A DNA stretch of 64,000 bases from Hypericum androsaemum. Lineage: Eukaryota > Streptophyta > Magnoliopsida > Malpighiales > Hypericaceae. Shown piece after piece: positions 34,105 to 45,253 of this stretch. The stretch is from the NCBI GenBank assembly GCA_963995505.1, contig OZ023185.1:14767691-14831690 (forward strand), in the 5' to 3' direction. The notes under the pieces are model-generated. The model saw only the letters and a program-made list of their open reading frames with translations, did no database searches and had not been told where the DNA came from. How positions within the stretch are numbered: the first letter of the stretch is position 1; every line of letters starts with the position of its first letter. The position numbers and the translations under genes were made by a program.

Positions 34105-36035
34105 TCGCTTTCAACGAGATCGCGACGGTGGAGTCCCCCTCCCCGCCGTGCACACCACTCGTTGCCATCGCCGCCAGAGCCCGCCGGTCGTCCAGGTTTG
34201 CTGTCGCCAAGAGAGAGAGAGAGAGAGAATAAACATCGAATGTGGGTTTCTGGTTAAGAGAGAGAAACAAAAAATGGAGTTAAGAGTACCAAATTACCCT
34301 TGTATCATCCTGGCCGTCAGATCAGTTTAATTCTTTTTTGGCCTCATCCAACGGCTGTAATCATCTCTAGGACGGGCCTGGTGGACTTTGTACAACCAGG
34401 ATCAAATCTGGTCCCCCAAAACTTTATTAGCAATAAGGCGATCGTAATGATGGTGTTTGGGCCAAAATTAGGATAACAACAAATTAATAGGTGAAAGACG
34501 ACGTAGGACCTTCGTATGCCTGAGGCCCAAGCGCTGTCAGTGGAGAAGGGCAGTTGGATTGGAAATTTACCAGTAGGTACATAACTTTTTACACAAATTT
34601 TCACTTCGGTACACTGTGTTTGACGACTTTTTCTAGTTGACGTTTTGGTTATCTTTTGGATTTAATTAGTTTTGAACAGTAATATCCCTACATTAACATA
34701 CGGCTTAATGTAGAGCAGAGACATCCAAGCATTATTAAAAGAAATACTACATATTGTGATTTGTTGATCGATTTGCAGGGTTTGCTTGCTACAATCTTGG
34801 TAAGTGAGATGTTTGAGGTTGATCTGGCAGCTGAGGATGATGAGTTGCGTAAACTGGGACATTTGGAGGCTATTCCTGATAAGAATCGTGTAGACGAGAC
34901 TCCGATTAGATCAACTTCTCGGGTACGAAAATTGACAAGTAAAGCGGCCGCTCTTCGGAAGCTCCCGATGCGCAATTTGACCATAAAAGTTCCAAGTAAA
35001 CCTCCTGTTAGATATTCCTACCACGTCAACCATGCCTGGTGATATTGAACTTGATGAGACTCGGGAAGCGGAGGGAGCGAATGCAACATTAAATTTAACT
35101 GTACAAATAGGCATGTCTTGCAAAGAAGATGTCCCAATTATTCTTCAAAGAATAAGGAATGCACCAAGGAAAAATCTTCAAACCCCCGTAATTAAGGCGT
35201 TTCACATTTGAGTAGGATTGGGTATGATTTTCAGGTATAATAGGGGATGACGTGATGCTTTATTGTGGTGATATTTTTTGACAAATGTACTTAGATAGTT
35301 CCCTTTATTTTTTTTATAAATTTGTGTCGATTTAGTATTTTAGGTATTGCACATAACATACAATTAAAATTGTAATTATTTTTAGTGGCTTTAATACGAA
35401 TTAACTTATTAAAAAAAGTCACGGTCCCAACATCTACCAAGATGCAGCTTTAGGGCAATCCATTTAAAATCCAGTAGATTTCCAGTTCAGCCACTTAAAA
35501 TAAAGGAAAAACTATATTAGATTCCTAATATTTGGTGCTCATTTTCCTTATTTCGACAATCAATTAAAAGCTCTCCATAGTTTGATAAAATTATACCAGG
35601 ACCGTGAAATCATATGATCACCCATTAAATTACAGGTCAAGAGGCCCGCAACTTATGTGCCATCCGTAAAATTTTAAAATTTAAAATCGAATATTATTGA
35701 GTTCTATTTCAAAATAATTCTTATAAAATTATCACTTTCACTGACTCTACTTTGCAAACCCGAAGGGAAGAAGGTATGGCATATCGACCAAATCACGATT
35801 AGTGACAATCCTCCTCAGAAGTTTCCGTTTTTGTTTAATTGCTACTTAGTAGTATAAAATATTTGATGCATGTATACAAATATTGACCTTATACATTGAC
35901 CTAGCGCAAGGTCTTTGATCTCAAAAATTTAGGACAAATAAATAAAGATTATTTGGCTTCATGACTCAAAATATACGAAAATTTAACTGACAAAATTTAC
36001 ATTTGCCAAAAAAATTAGGACAAACTGAAAACTAT
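34105..36035. other. Spacer, no recognised gene
   Basis: Contains a (GA)n run at 34211-34228. The open frame 34761-35042 (LRKLGHLEAIPDKNRV) follows an AG-like acceptor and could be an exon-like remnant, but no family is recognised. The remainder is AT-rich. Confidence 0.45.
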
Positions 36036-36436
36036 TTGTCTAAGTTGCTTCAAGCGTCCATTCCAAGTGGTCACCTGAAATGACCCGGCACATCAGTCTT
36101 ATTCTACAACTCTAAATTGAATTTAAGGAAAAGTTCAACCAAATTTCAAACACTGATATACTTAATTTCAAATTACATGTTATCAATCTCGAATTTGAGA
36201 ATTAAAAAAATTTCAAATTAACGAATCCTGAATAATTGAAGTTTAGCTTTGGATATTTCATATTATCTATACTGATGCAGCCTTTTCCTTTTGTCGCCCC
36301 TCAACCGTTTAAAGTAGATCCAACGACACAAATTAAAAAGACGAAAATATTCTTATTCTTCTATTTCACCACGAGACTACCTCCGTGCAGTCCATTTATT
36401 ATTATCACATTCATAATTAATTATTTTTATTAAATA

Positions 36437-38271
36437 CTATTTCTTGCATATAATTCCATATCCAGGAGAGGCACCTCCAGAGCAATTCAAAGCTGGATAG
36501 TCCCCTTTCTGATGGACGCCTTCACCATTTGAACCAGCAGCCTCACCAGAATACACACAAGACTTGCAATCCGAAGAGGTCAGAGATGGAGTTTTGTACT
36601 TCTCATGGTCTCCCAAAGTTGGCATCTCGGTCCCAAACTTCGCAGAATTTTCGAAATCCGGCCTGTAAGTCCTCCCAAGCACCCCATCAACTTTAGGTGA
36701 CAAGTGAGAAAACCTGAATTGGACCTCCAAATGTGCAAAGCTATCATTTTCTGGGATTTGGTAGTTGTGTACAGAATTCTCCTTCTTGGTGATTGGCACC
36801 ACATTGACCAAAATCTCAGCTTTATCCACCAATGTCACCATTGCATTGTTCCTACTTGATATTCTCTCCACTTTGATGGTTGTATCTGGTGAGTACCACT
36901 TGGAGAGGTTCTTTTCCGGTATTACAATGTCTTGGCCATTGTAGGTGAATCTGGAAAAAAATGGAAATCTTAGTAAAAAACAGGAAGAGTCGTGCTAAAT
37001 AATATTGTGTTTATGACTATTTCATACGTAGGTGTAGATTACAACATTAAACATATGAGTATAAGAATTCTGGACCCAAAAATTAACAAAAAATTTGCAC
37101 ATCGGAAAAATAACCCGGAAAAGTCAAAGCTAAAAGGTTTGCGTTCCCCATTGCCTCATGACAACTATAAAATCGTCTTACGTACAACCTTTTTCCAAAG
37201 CATACAGATTTTTTGGTGTAGATAATGATATCTATACAGATGATGTTTTATATAGTGAAAAATTATTAAAACTATTAAAACGTTCACATAAATTCACATA
37301 TTGACTAATCGAAGATGACTTATTCAAATTAAATAAATTAAATTTTTGAAATAACATAATTTTCAACGAACCTTAGGTGGTCCACTTGTTCATCCCAAGT
37401 GGGGTGTCTTGGTTGCCTCTAGGGTGAAGATGTGGGAGTTGAAGATGATCCCTAGGGCTTGTATCCATGTGAAGTCTCGGGTCCTTCCTGTTGGTCTGTG
37501 ACCAATGAAGCGGCCATTGATCTGGAGGTCGGTGTCCGATACCAAGTTGAAGCTCTCGTTGCTTCTTCCATGGAAGTAGAAGACAACTCCATCTCCCCCT
37601 ACGAAACGAGGATCGTAACATGCAGCTCCAAGGGAGAAGCAGTTTGGTCTACGAACTAGCATAACAAATTTATAAAAAGTAATTAGGTCATGTTAGAGTT
37701 CTCGATATCTAACCCGAAATCTTACGACTACAAAAAAAGGATAGATATCTTACAGCGGCACGTAGCTTGGCATAGCGGGGAATTACAATCTATAAAGCAA
37801 GCTCTCTCGGAATCGTGGCCGTGCTCGTCCGGGTAGAGGTACGGGCATTGGCTAGGGCACGATATCCATTTCCCGAAGCATCTGCTCCCGAGATTACTAC
37901 ACTGGAATATCTGCACCCGTTTTATCTCATCTGGAAACACACACACAAGTTTATACAACAAAGCCTTAGTTACACCCCGAACAGACAAAAGTCCAAAGTT
38001 CGATTCGACATATTTACTTACCGAAGCATGATGTTTGGCAGATCGGATGGTGACAATCGAAGAGGCAGGTCTGGATGGCTCGGGGATCATCACTGTGCAG
38101 GTTCGGACATATGCTTGGACAGATAAATTCGGTACAATGTGCTTGGCCAGGTGGATAACCACACTCCGCGGCGCTGATGTTCACTGCCTGGGCTTGTCTC
38201 GCCGTTATCGTGACCCATACAAACGCCGCGAGGCTGAGGAGGAGCTTGGAATTTGCGACTTGGGTATGCAT
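36437..38271 (-). pseudogene. Root cap/LEA-related protein gene, copy 1, frameshifted
   Basis: Exons 38271-38022, 37930-37754, 37655-37372 and 36950-36437, GT-AG throughout, same structure as copy 2 (57916-59783). The signal peptide (LLLSLAAFVWVTITARQAQA), two Cys-rich repeats in exons 1 and 2, and ACYDPRFVGGDGVVFYFHG in exon 3 mark a secreted root cap family protein (Pfam Root_cap domain in the C-terminal half). Exon 3 is 284 nt instead of 283: at about 37401-37404 there are four G's on the plus strand where copy 2 has three. The shift ends the protein after TPHLG, at about 230 residues, losing all of exon 4. Exon 4 is itself still open. Either a recent pseudogene or a homopolymer error. Confidence 0.88.
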
Positions 38272-38336
38272 TTTTTGAGAGAATAATTAGGCGAGACAAT
38301 GTGGTTGGTGTGGAAGGACTAAACCCAATTAGCCCA

Positions 38337-38343
38337 TTTTATA
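38337..38343 (-). promoter_or_regulatory. TATA box of root cap copy 1
   Basis: TATAAAA on the minus strand, about 66-72 nt before the ATG at 38271; the same motif at the same spacing precedes copy 2. Confidence 0.6.
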
Positions 38344-38977
38344 TCGTTGTTTGAGGATTCGGTTAAAGTGCCTCTTTGGTTGTTTCTCGTGATGTGACTT
38401 TGCTAAGAAATGTGCTGCCTCCTGGCTTTGTTGTGAGAGAGAGAGAGAGAGGAAAAGGAGGGTTACTTTCTATGGTATGCATGGAACACCAAAGTGATTC
38501 AGTAGACCGGTAAATGACTCGAATTTTTTTAATAAAATTTTAAGTTCAATTTTTACAAATATAAAAAATATGATTAGAAAAACTAATCCTAAATAGGTTT
38601 GGCACCTCTCGACCATGAGAGATCTGGTTTAGATTTTTCTACATTAATAAAGAAGAATATTGAAACACACAAATCATCAATGCAATTTTTTTTCCACGAT
38701 ATAGTGATCGGGAAACATTAATTAGTTGGTTCGTTCTTTTTACCTTTCCGACGTTATGATGTTTTTTTTCCGATAAAGTGCACACCAGGAAGCTATAGAA
38801 AATTTTAAATATTTCGACGTTAATAAGACGATACTTGATCCATAATCTATACTACATTAAATTTATATTAATATGAAAACTTCACATGATAATTCGGGAT
38901 CTTGAGAGCTCGTAGAATACGACTCATGAGAAATATTAAGGCTGAAAAAGTAAGTTGCTGGGTTAGTTTACATGAGA

Positions 38978-39330
38978 ACTCTGTTGGTGGTTTACTATGG
39001 CCCTTACAAAGTGTTGGACATGATTAGGAATGTGGCTTACACCTTGGAGCTACTCTCAACAACTAAGATATATCACACTTTCCATGTTTCTCGATTAATG
39101 AAAATGTGTGGGACCGCACATGAAAGTAATTAATACCATACATTTTGTATTGATGTCAAAGAGATGATCGTTACACCGTGAAGAGGCCGACCGAAATATA
39201 TCATACTTTACATGTTTTTCAATTTAAAAAATATGTGGGACCACATACGAAAGTGAGTACTACCATACATTCTCGGCTGATTCTAGAGAGAGAATACATC
39301 CATTCTCGATCGTCGCACCGTGAAGAGGCA
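38978..39330 (+). pseudogene. Gypsy pol C-terminal fragment
   Basis: Translation near 38978-39117 gives VYYGPYKVLDMIRNVAY, then LELLSTTKIYHTFHVSRL. This is the C-terminal end of Gypsy integrase (YYGPYxVxxxIGxVAYxLxLP, FHVSxL). A second diverged copy of the last part (YHTLHVFQF) lies at 39196-39272. Only a scrap remains; no LTRs recognised nearby. Confidence 0.8.
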
Positions 39331-39964
39331 CAATCGAGTGATTACTCAGGTGGTTATACTTTTCAATAAAAAAAACTCAGGTGCTTATGCAATGGCCGAA
39401 CTTACTGGTTCAAGATATCTCCTGGGAATACTACTCCGACTTGAAGGAGCTAACTTGGAATTTTTTGTGTAGATTATTTTGTGGTGTCTTGTCTAATCTC
39501 TCTTATATAGTAAAACAGAAATTGACCCGGCCTCCTACAATAAGTCGTGTTTTAGTCAGACACAATGACTTAAAATTTATCTTTTCTAATGTCTATCGCC
39601 ATCCTCTTTGAATCTCTTCAGTCTCAAGAAGTCTATGTCGTCTCCTTGACTCCGCATCCGTCTCTAACACTAAGAGCTCGAGTTGATCAGGTTACTTTGA
39701 GTCCATCTTCATTTGGCTTTTCAGAGTCCTTATCCAGCCAGTCTTATGGAGATCCCCGACTTCACTTGGACTCTTCAAAGCTCTCCCAAACGACCAGAAA
39801 CACGTAGCCGAGTATCTCCACCTGAACATCGCGCAATATTGAAATGCCCCACTAAGACACACCATATGCCATTTTCAGGCATGAGGGGTATTTTTGTCTT
39901 TTCAGGTAGGAGTTCGCCGAAGAAAATGGCATGTTCCGGCAACAGAGACCCTAGAATATAATAA
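39331..39964. other. Spacer, possibly transposon-derived
   Basis: Open frames at 39589-39807 and 39713-39961 are unrecognised. The phrase GGGGTATTTTTGTCTTTTC is common in plant repeats. Confidence 0.4.
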
Positions 39965-40528
39965 AACTAGAAGTGGGGTTATGAAATCCCAGAGACCTGA
40001 GAGTAATTTACCCAAGATAATTACATCAGCAAAAAGAAGGCAAGACAATGCCGGCCCACTCTGTGATGTGCGAATCAACCCCCATCCCCCATGTGCCTCC
40101 GAAACCGAGATCCATTATGCCAGCCTCTCCATGCACAAGACAAATAAGTATGGCATCATAAAATCACCATGTGCAAGCCATGAGTGGGCAAGAACTCCCT
40201 CTTCATCTCCCCATTCCATAAGACCCTCAAAAAGGCTCCCGACATACAGGCATGAATCAAATTGATCAAAGAAGGAGGGAGACCAACATCCTGTAACGTC
40301 TCCACCACAAAATCCCAATGGAGGCGGTCATAAGCTCCTTCCAAGTTAATCTTCACAGCCATCCTGCCATTCCGAACTTGCTTGTACCGCATAGAACGTA
40401 GCACCTCCTAAAAAATTACAATGTTATCAGACATTCGACGACTATGAACGAAGCTCCTCTGAACCTGTGAGACCAACTCTAGCAGCTTCTTTTTCAAATG
40501 ACAATCACTTTCAAGAGCAGCTTATAGG
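39965..40528 (-). mobile_element. LINE (non-LTR retrotransposon), 3' part of the remnant
   Basis: Minus-strand translation shows LINE reverse transcriptase: YKLLLKVIV, SFVHSRRMSDNIVIF, MAVKINLEGAYDRLHWDFV, then PYLFVLCMERLA and a decayed LLFA-DV where FADD is expected. It joins the 5' part at 48191-51390 once the Gypsy element between them is removed. The 3' end is truncated soon after the catalytic box near 39965. Confidence 0.88.
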
Positions 40529-42583
40529 TGTAATACCCTAGTCCTTTAATAATATTTATCCGACTTAAGTGAAGTATACTTAGTCGTAATGACATATTGG
40601 ATTTGTTTTTGGATTAAGATTGCTATGTAAATATAGTGCCACTGATAGTTGGATGGAATGCATTTGATATCTCAGACTACCTCAGATATGTTGCGATAAA
40701 TTGAACATAACTTCTTCATTCGGGATCCAAAATAGATTATTCAAAATGGTATTGAAAGGTAAGATGTGGACCTATAAACTTACAAAGACATGGATTTATC
40801 ATGCTAGCAATTTGGTCCAAGCCTAGCAAGTGGATAAACGACATGTTGTATTGTCGATTCTTAAAGTACTTCGGTTGGACTTCTCGGTCTTTATTTCAAC
40901 AAGAATTTAAGTTCCTATGCTTTTATGAAGTGTGTATAGACATGATTTAGTCTTCTAAGGATTCTAGATCAATCTCAACATAGCCTACATAAATAATTCT
41001 CAAGTGTTATGAAGTTAGTTGGTCAAGTTTCGACAGCATTGACACGTATTCGGTAAATTGGACACATCTTCCTCAATTTTACTCTAAATAGTACAAGTAA
41101 ATATGATCCAAAAACTAGACACATAGCCCTACAATTAAGCAGAGAATGATTTTGGGAAATAAGCAACTGAAGTTGGTGAAAAATGGGACTCAATGTGCTG
41201 CGTCTTGATTGGACCCCTTGGAAAAGCCATCCAATCATCTTTCACCACTTTAAAATTTGTTAGAATTAGTTGAGAACGTGAGTCATACTGGATGGTGACT
41301 CACCTACACTCTTTTAGGACTCAGAAAATTAAAGGAAGAGGCAAGAAACTCTGGAGATAAGCCACAAAATGGAAGAGAGAGAAATAGAAGAAAGAGAAAG
41401 AAGTAGGTCAACAAAGAAAAGTTCGGTAAGTGGGTTTTTGCTTCAATTTAAAATTTACAGTCTTCTCGAAAGTTGTAGAGGACTCAATGAGATTTTCAAC
41501 CGTATATTATATGTAGAATTGAATTAGGAATGAGCATTCGCGAAGCGGTCTTCATTAGGGTAAGCATATAGATCATGAGAGCTTTGGTTTGTTTGGTACA
41601 TGTGCATGTTTCAGACTTAAGTATGTGCATCTCATGCATGTAGGTTTTGTTTATGAATTCATCTTGTTCATATGTGTTATGTTTGGTCTTACTTGGGTCA
41701 GATTTATGAAATGTGTAGCATATGTGTATGGCCAGCTAGAGAACATGTGTTTCCTAGCTTGGGGCTACTTTGATATGTTTGTGAATATGTGACCAACATG
41801 TTTTGGCCTATGTGAATTTTGGTATGTTTGGTACGTTGTTTGTGGATGGCGAATGATGAGGTCTACCCGTGACCAACCGGGGCTGTTGGCATATGTGCAC
41901 ATATACTGAGGATATAAGAATTGTGATATGATATGATATGTTTGGCCGGCGGGTTAGTTTCTGATGGCGCCTTTAAGATATGGTATCCTCGTGTTGGCGT
42001 GGGAGTGACACTATCTAGACCTATCTGAAGTCCATCTGATATGTGTTATATGTTTGTGAAGGTCTATCTGAAATTTTGGTTATGTTTGATATGTGATTGC
42101 TTGATGACCTTATTTGTGAGATGGTCTTTTGTTGTCTTAGCTTTGTGTTCGTATTGTTTGGGTTTGATGTGGGACATAGTTAAGTTCTGTCTCTCCCACA
42201 TGTATCTGACATAACCAGCACGTTATGTTCTATCTGCTTACAGAGTATTTCCCCAAACACTCACCCCCTCTCACCAGTTTTGCAGGTTCATTTATGTGGC
42301 CTTGTATCCATCCAGAGATAGCTTTGTTGGTGTCAAGTCAATTTGCTTCTTCATGAATTGAATAAAGTCTCCGGCATCCATTTTGCTCTTTTGTCTAGTA
42401 GCTCCGTAGCCACAGTGTTCACTTTGATCCTGGGGATAGTGTAAACATAATTGTATTTCATTTAGTTTTTGAGACCGAAAATTTTGTAAAGTAAAATACA
42501 TTTGAGGCTGGCTAGACTCGTTAGGTATTATAAATGGGTTTGGGTCTAGCGCCGGTCACCGACCCCAAATTTGGGTCATGACA
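40529..42583 (+). repeat. Left LTR of the nested Gypsy element
   Basis: Ends ...TTGGGTCATGACA just before the primer-binding site. Lacks about 947 bp present in the right LTR (breakpoint near 41513) and has about 65 bp extra near 41745-41808. Confidence 0.85.
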
Positions 42584-42738
42584 GACTTGGTATCAGAGTA
42601 TGGTTAGAGCCTATATTTGACATCTAAGTTTGAAAAAGTTTTGATTCTCGAGTCAACTTTCTAAAGATGTGCTACGGAGCATAGGATTTGTCATGTCTTG
42701 TTATTGTTCACCTTCCTAATCTTTAGATCCTCTGAATT

Positions 42739-42880
42739 GTGAAAGTTGTTTGTGCATTTTGTTGTGACTATTTTCTGAAGGGAGATGATGTTAAATTTAT
42801 GATGATGTTGTGAAAGTTGTTTGTGTATTTTGTTGTGACTATTTTCTGAAGGGAGATAATGTTAAATTTGTGATGTGCAT
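42739..42880 (+). repeat. 71-bp tandem duplication
   Basis: Two copies beginning GTGAAAGTTGTTTGTG at 42739 and 42810 with a few differences, in the internal region of the Gypsy element. Confidence 0.85.
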
Positions 42881-43499
42881 TTGTAGTGGTCTCGTGGATT
42901 AAGTTACTTAGAGAGTCCAATGGATATATATGTGAACATACAGAAATCATACATGTAAGAGGTTACCTAATGAAGCAACGGATTATGGCCCAACGACGGG
43001 TGACAATAGTCGATTATGGCCCAGCGGCGGGTAAGAATAGCCGGTTATGGCCCAACAGCGGGTAAGAATAGCCGATTGATGTTGGCTTCACTAATGTAGC
43101 ACTCCAAACATCCATACACATTGATATGTAGTGAGACATGACATTGCATGGTCTTCATTTGTCATTGATGATTGTATGTTTGTCATATGCATTTTGGTTT
43201 TTGTTGGGGTCTATTTTATCTTTGTGTTAACTCACTAAGTACATCACTTGGATATATAATTATGAGTTTTTGAATGCAACTTTGGTAGTTATTTATCGTC
43301 CTCAAGACATACAATATGTGTATCTGTGATGGTCTGATCAAGCCCAATTGGTTTGGGTGATGATGACATAATGGCACATTTATGTGTTGGATATTAAGGA
43401 CTTTGATATAATTTGAGAATTGTATAGTTATCATCGTATCACACAAAAATTGATTGCTTCAGCAAGATTATGATCTTCAGAACAGAGGGTGAGTCAGAA

Positions 43500-44640
43500 T
43501 TTGATATTTTAGGATGATAAGGTTTTGTTGTGAAAGGGTTCTCAGATGTGTTTTCAGAAAACTTGCTTGGTCTACTAAATCAGAGGGATATTCAGTTTAG
43601 CATTAATTTCATGGTTGGTTGGATGAGAATTATATTTTGCCTAGTGTCTTCCGTGGCTGCTCTGGTGTTATTTTGTGGAAAAAGGATGAGAGTTTGATGT
43701 TGTGCATCAGTTATCATAAGCTGAATAAGGAATAGAGGATATCACTTGGTAATTACTCAACATTTTGGTGGAGGTTCTTATTCTAATTGGTATATATTAT
43801 ACCTTTGAAGGCCCATTTGAGTATATTCTTATGAATTTATAACTTGATATAATTGATACACTGGTCAGCACATTATCAGAACACTCTTATATAATTGATA
43901 TATTCTTATGAATTTATAACTTGATATAATTGATATAATTGATACACTGGTCAGCACATTATCAGAACACCCTTATATAATTGATATATTCTTATGAATT
44001 TATAACTTGGGCCAAATCATTTGATTTGATAGAACCTCACCATATGCATGAGTGTATGCCATTGTGAGTCCAACAAATGTCACAAATATTAATAGATTAT
44101 AGTTATGGTTTAGCTCGAAGTGAGGCTCGGATATATACTATAACAAGGAAGGATGCATATAGTCAGACTGTGTCAGAATTTGGTATTAAGTGAATACGTG
44201 GATTTGATATATGCTGATACATAATAGTTGATATGGATACTTGGATTATGGCAAGGAAGTAAGAAAGGAAGTTGAATATGAAGTTGATTCTTTTGGTGGA
44301 GTATTTGAATATTTTAGAAGAACATGATAAATATCTCAGTTTGGTATTGTTAATAATGTGAAAATACTAAGTACGTGCCAAGTTTTCTGTGATTTAGTTT
44401 TGGATGCAAAATATATTAGTTCTCAAACATGTTCTGCCCAAGAGTGGGTTCGAGGTGTGACATTACACAACAAGAGAATGTGCCTATGTTTGTGGGTCAA
44501 ATAAAGAAGAATGAGAAAATTTATTCAGAGATAAAAACCATGGTCTTTGCACTTAAGGCACGAAGGCATATTTCATATGAAGAGAAGTTGGAGATCATTT
44601 ATTTTGGATTACAAAATTTTGTGAAGTAAGAGTTAAGTTA
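43500..44640 (+). pseudogene. Decayed Gypsy pol (reverse transcriptase and RNase H traces)
   Basis: Near 43660-43735 the translation WKKDESLMLCISYHKLNK resembles the Gypsy reverse transcriptase motif VKKKDGSMRLCIDYRxLNK. At 44429-44629, KKNEKIYSEIKTMVFALK resembles the RNase H segment (KxHExxYPxxDLELAAVVFALK). Many stops and gaps; non-functional. Confidence 0.7.
43822..44009 (+). repeat. Tandem repeat, unit about 77-86 bp
   Basis: TATATTCTTATGAATTTATA starts at 43822, 43899 and 43985, the intervening sequence differing by a GATATAATT slip. Confidence 0.88.
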
Positions 44641-45253
44641 GAATTTGAGACTATTAAGGAATTGCCTAAGCTTGTGACATAAGTTCACATATGACCTATC
44701 TTTCGAGATTGAGTTATGGAATCTCAATGTAAGAACCTAAGGACTAGTGAGCTTGTGATACAAGTTGGAAATGATGAATTGCCAAGCTTGCAACTTTGAA
44801 AAAAATGGTGTATTGTATTTTGGTGGTATGGATATAAGAGATGTAGCATGGTAGTGTGAAATGATCAAAATAAATGTATTTGGAGAGCTTCCAGTTACTC
44901 GGAGGTATTATGGTTCTACGTGAGTGGTAATGGACAAATTGACTAAGTCACCTTATTTCTTTGGGCAAAGACAACTTATGATGCTGATAAGTTCCCTCAG
45001 TAACTCAAATATTTAAAGATATGATGTGAGCAATTGTGATCAACATACGGGGAAGTTAGGAACATTATGATTATGATGGACATTTCAAGATTAGTTGATG
45101 GGCATTGGAGATAAGTAAAGACCACTCAACTTGCAAAGGGCATATGAGACTTAAAAGAGACATTTTGAAATAGTCACACCTATTGCATAGCAATGTGAGT
45201 GAACTTTCAAATGGAAGTAAATTCGGGGACAAATTTTTATAAGGAAGGGAGAA

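Larger units (their letters stand above)
36036..38740. repeat. Segmental duplication, left unit (contains root cap copy 1)
   Basis: Gene, introns and flanks resemble 51413-60245 once the insertions there are removed. The left flank 36036-36180 (CAAGCGTCCATTCCAAGTGG, then ACTCTAAATTGAATTTA) matches 51427-51570. The right flank up to about 38740 (GATCGGGAAAC) matches up to about 60230 (GGTCGGGAAAC). Confidence 0.8.

Noticed and set aside
34761..35042. Candidate small gene with LRKLGHLEAIPDKNRV
   Set aside because: No family recognised and no neighbouring exons; kept only as a remark in the spacer entry.
37459..38126. Plus-strand open frames over root cap copy 1 (and 58970-59638 over copy 2)
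   Set aside because: Antisense shadows of conserved exons.
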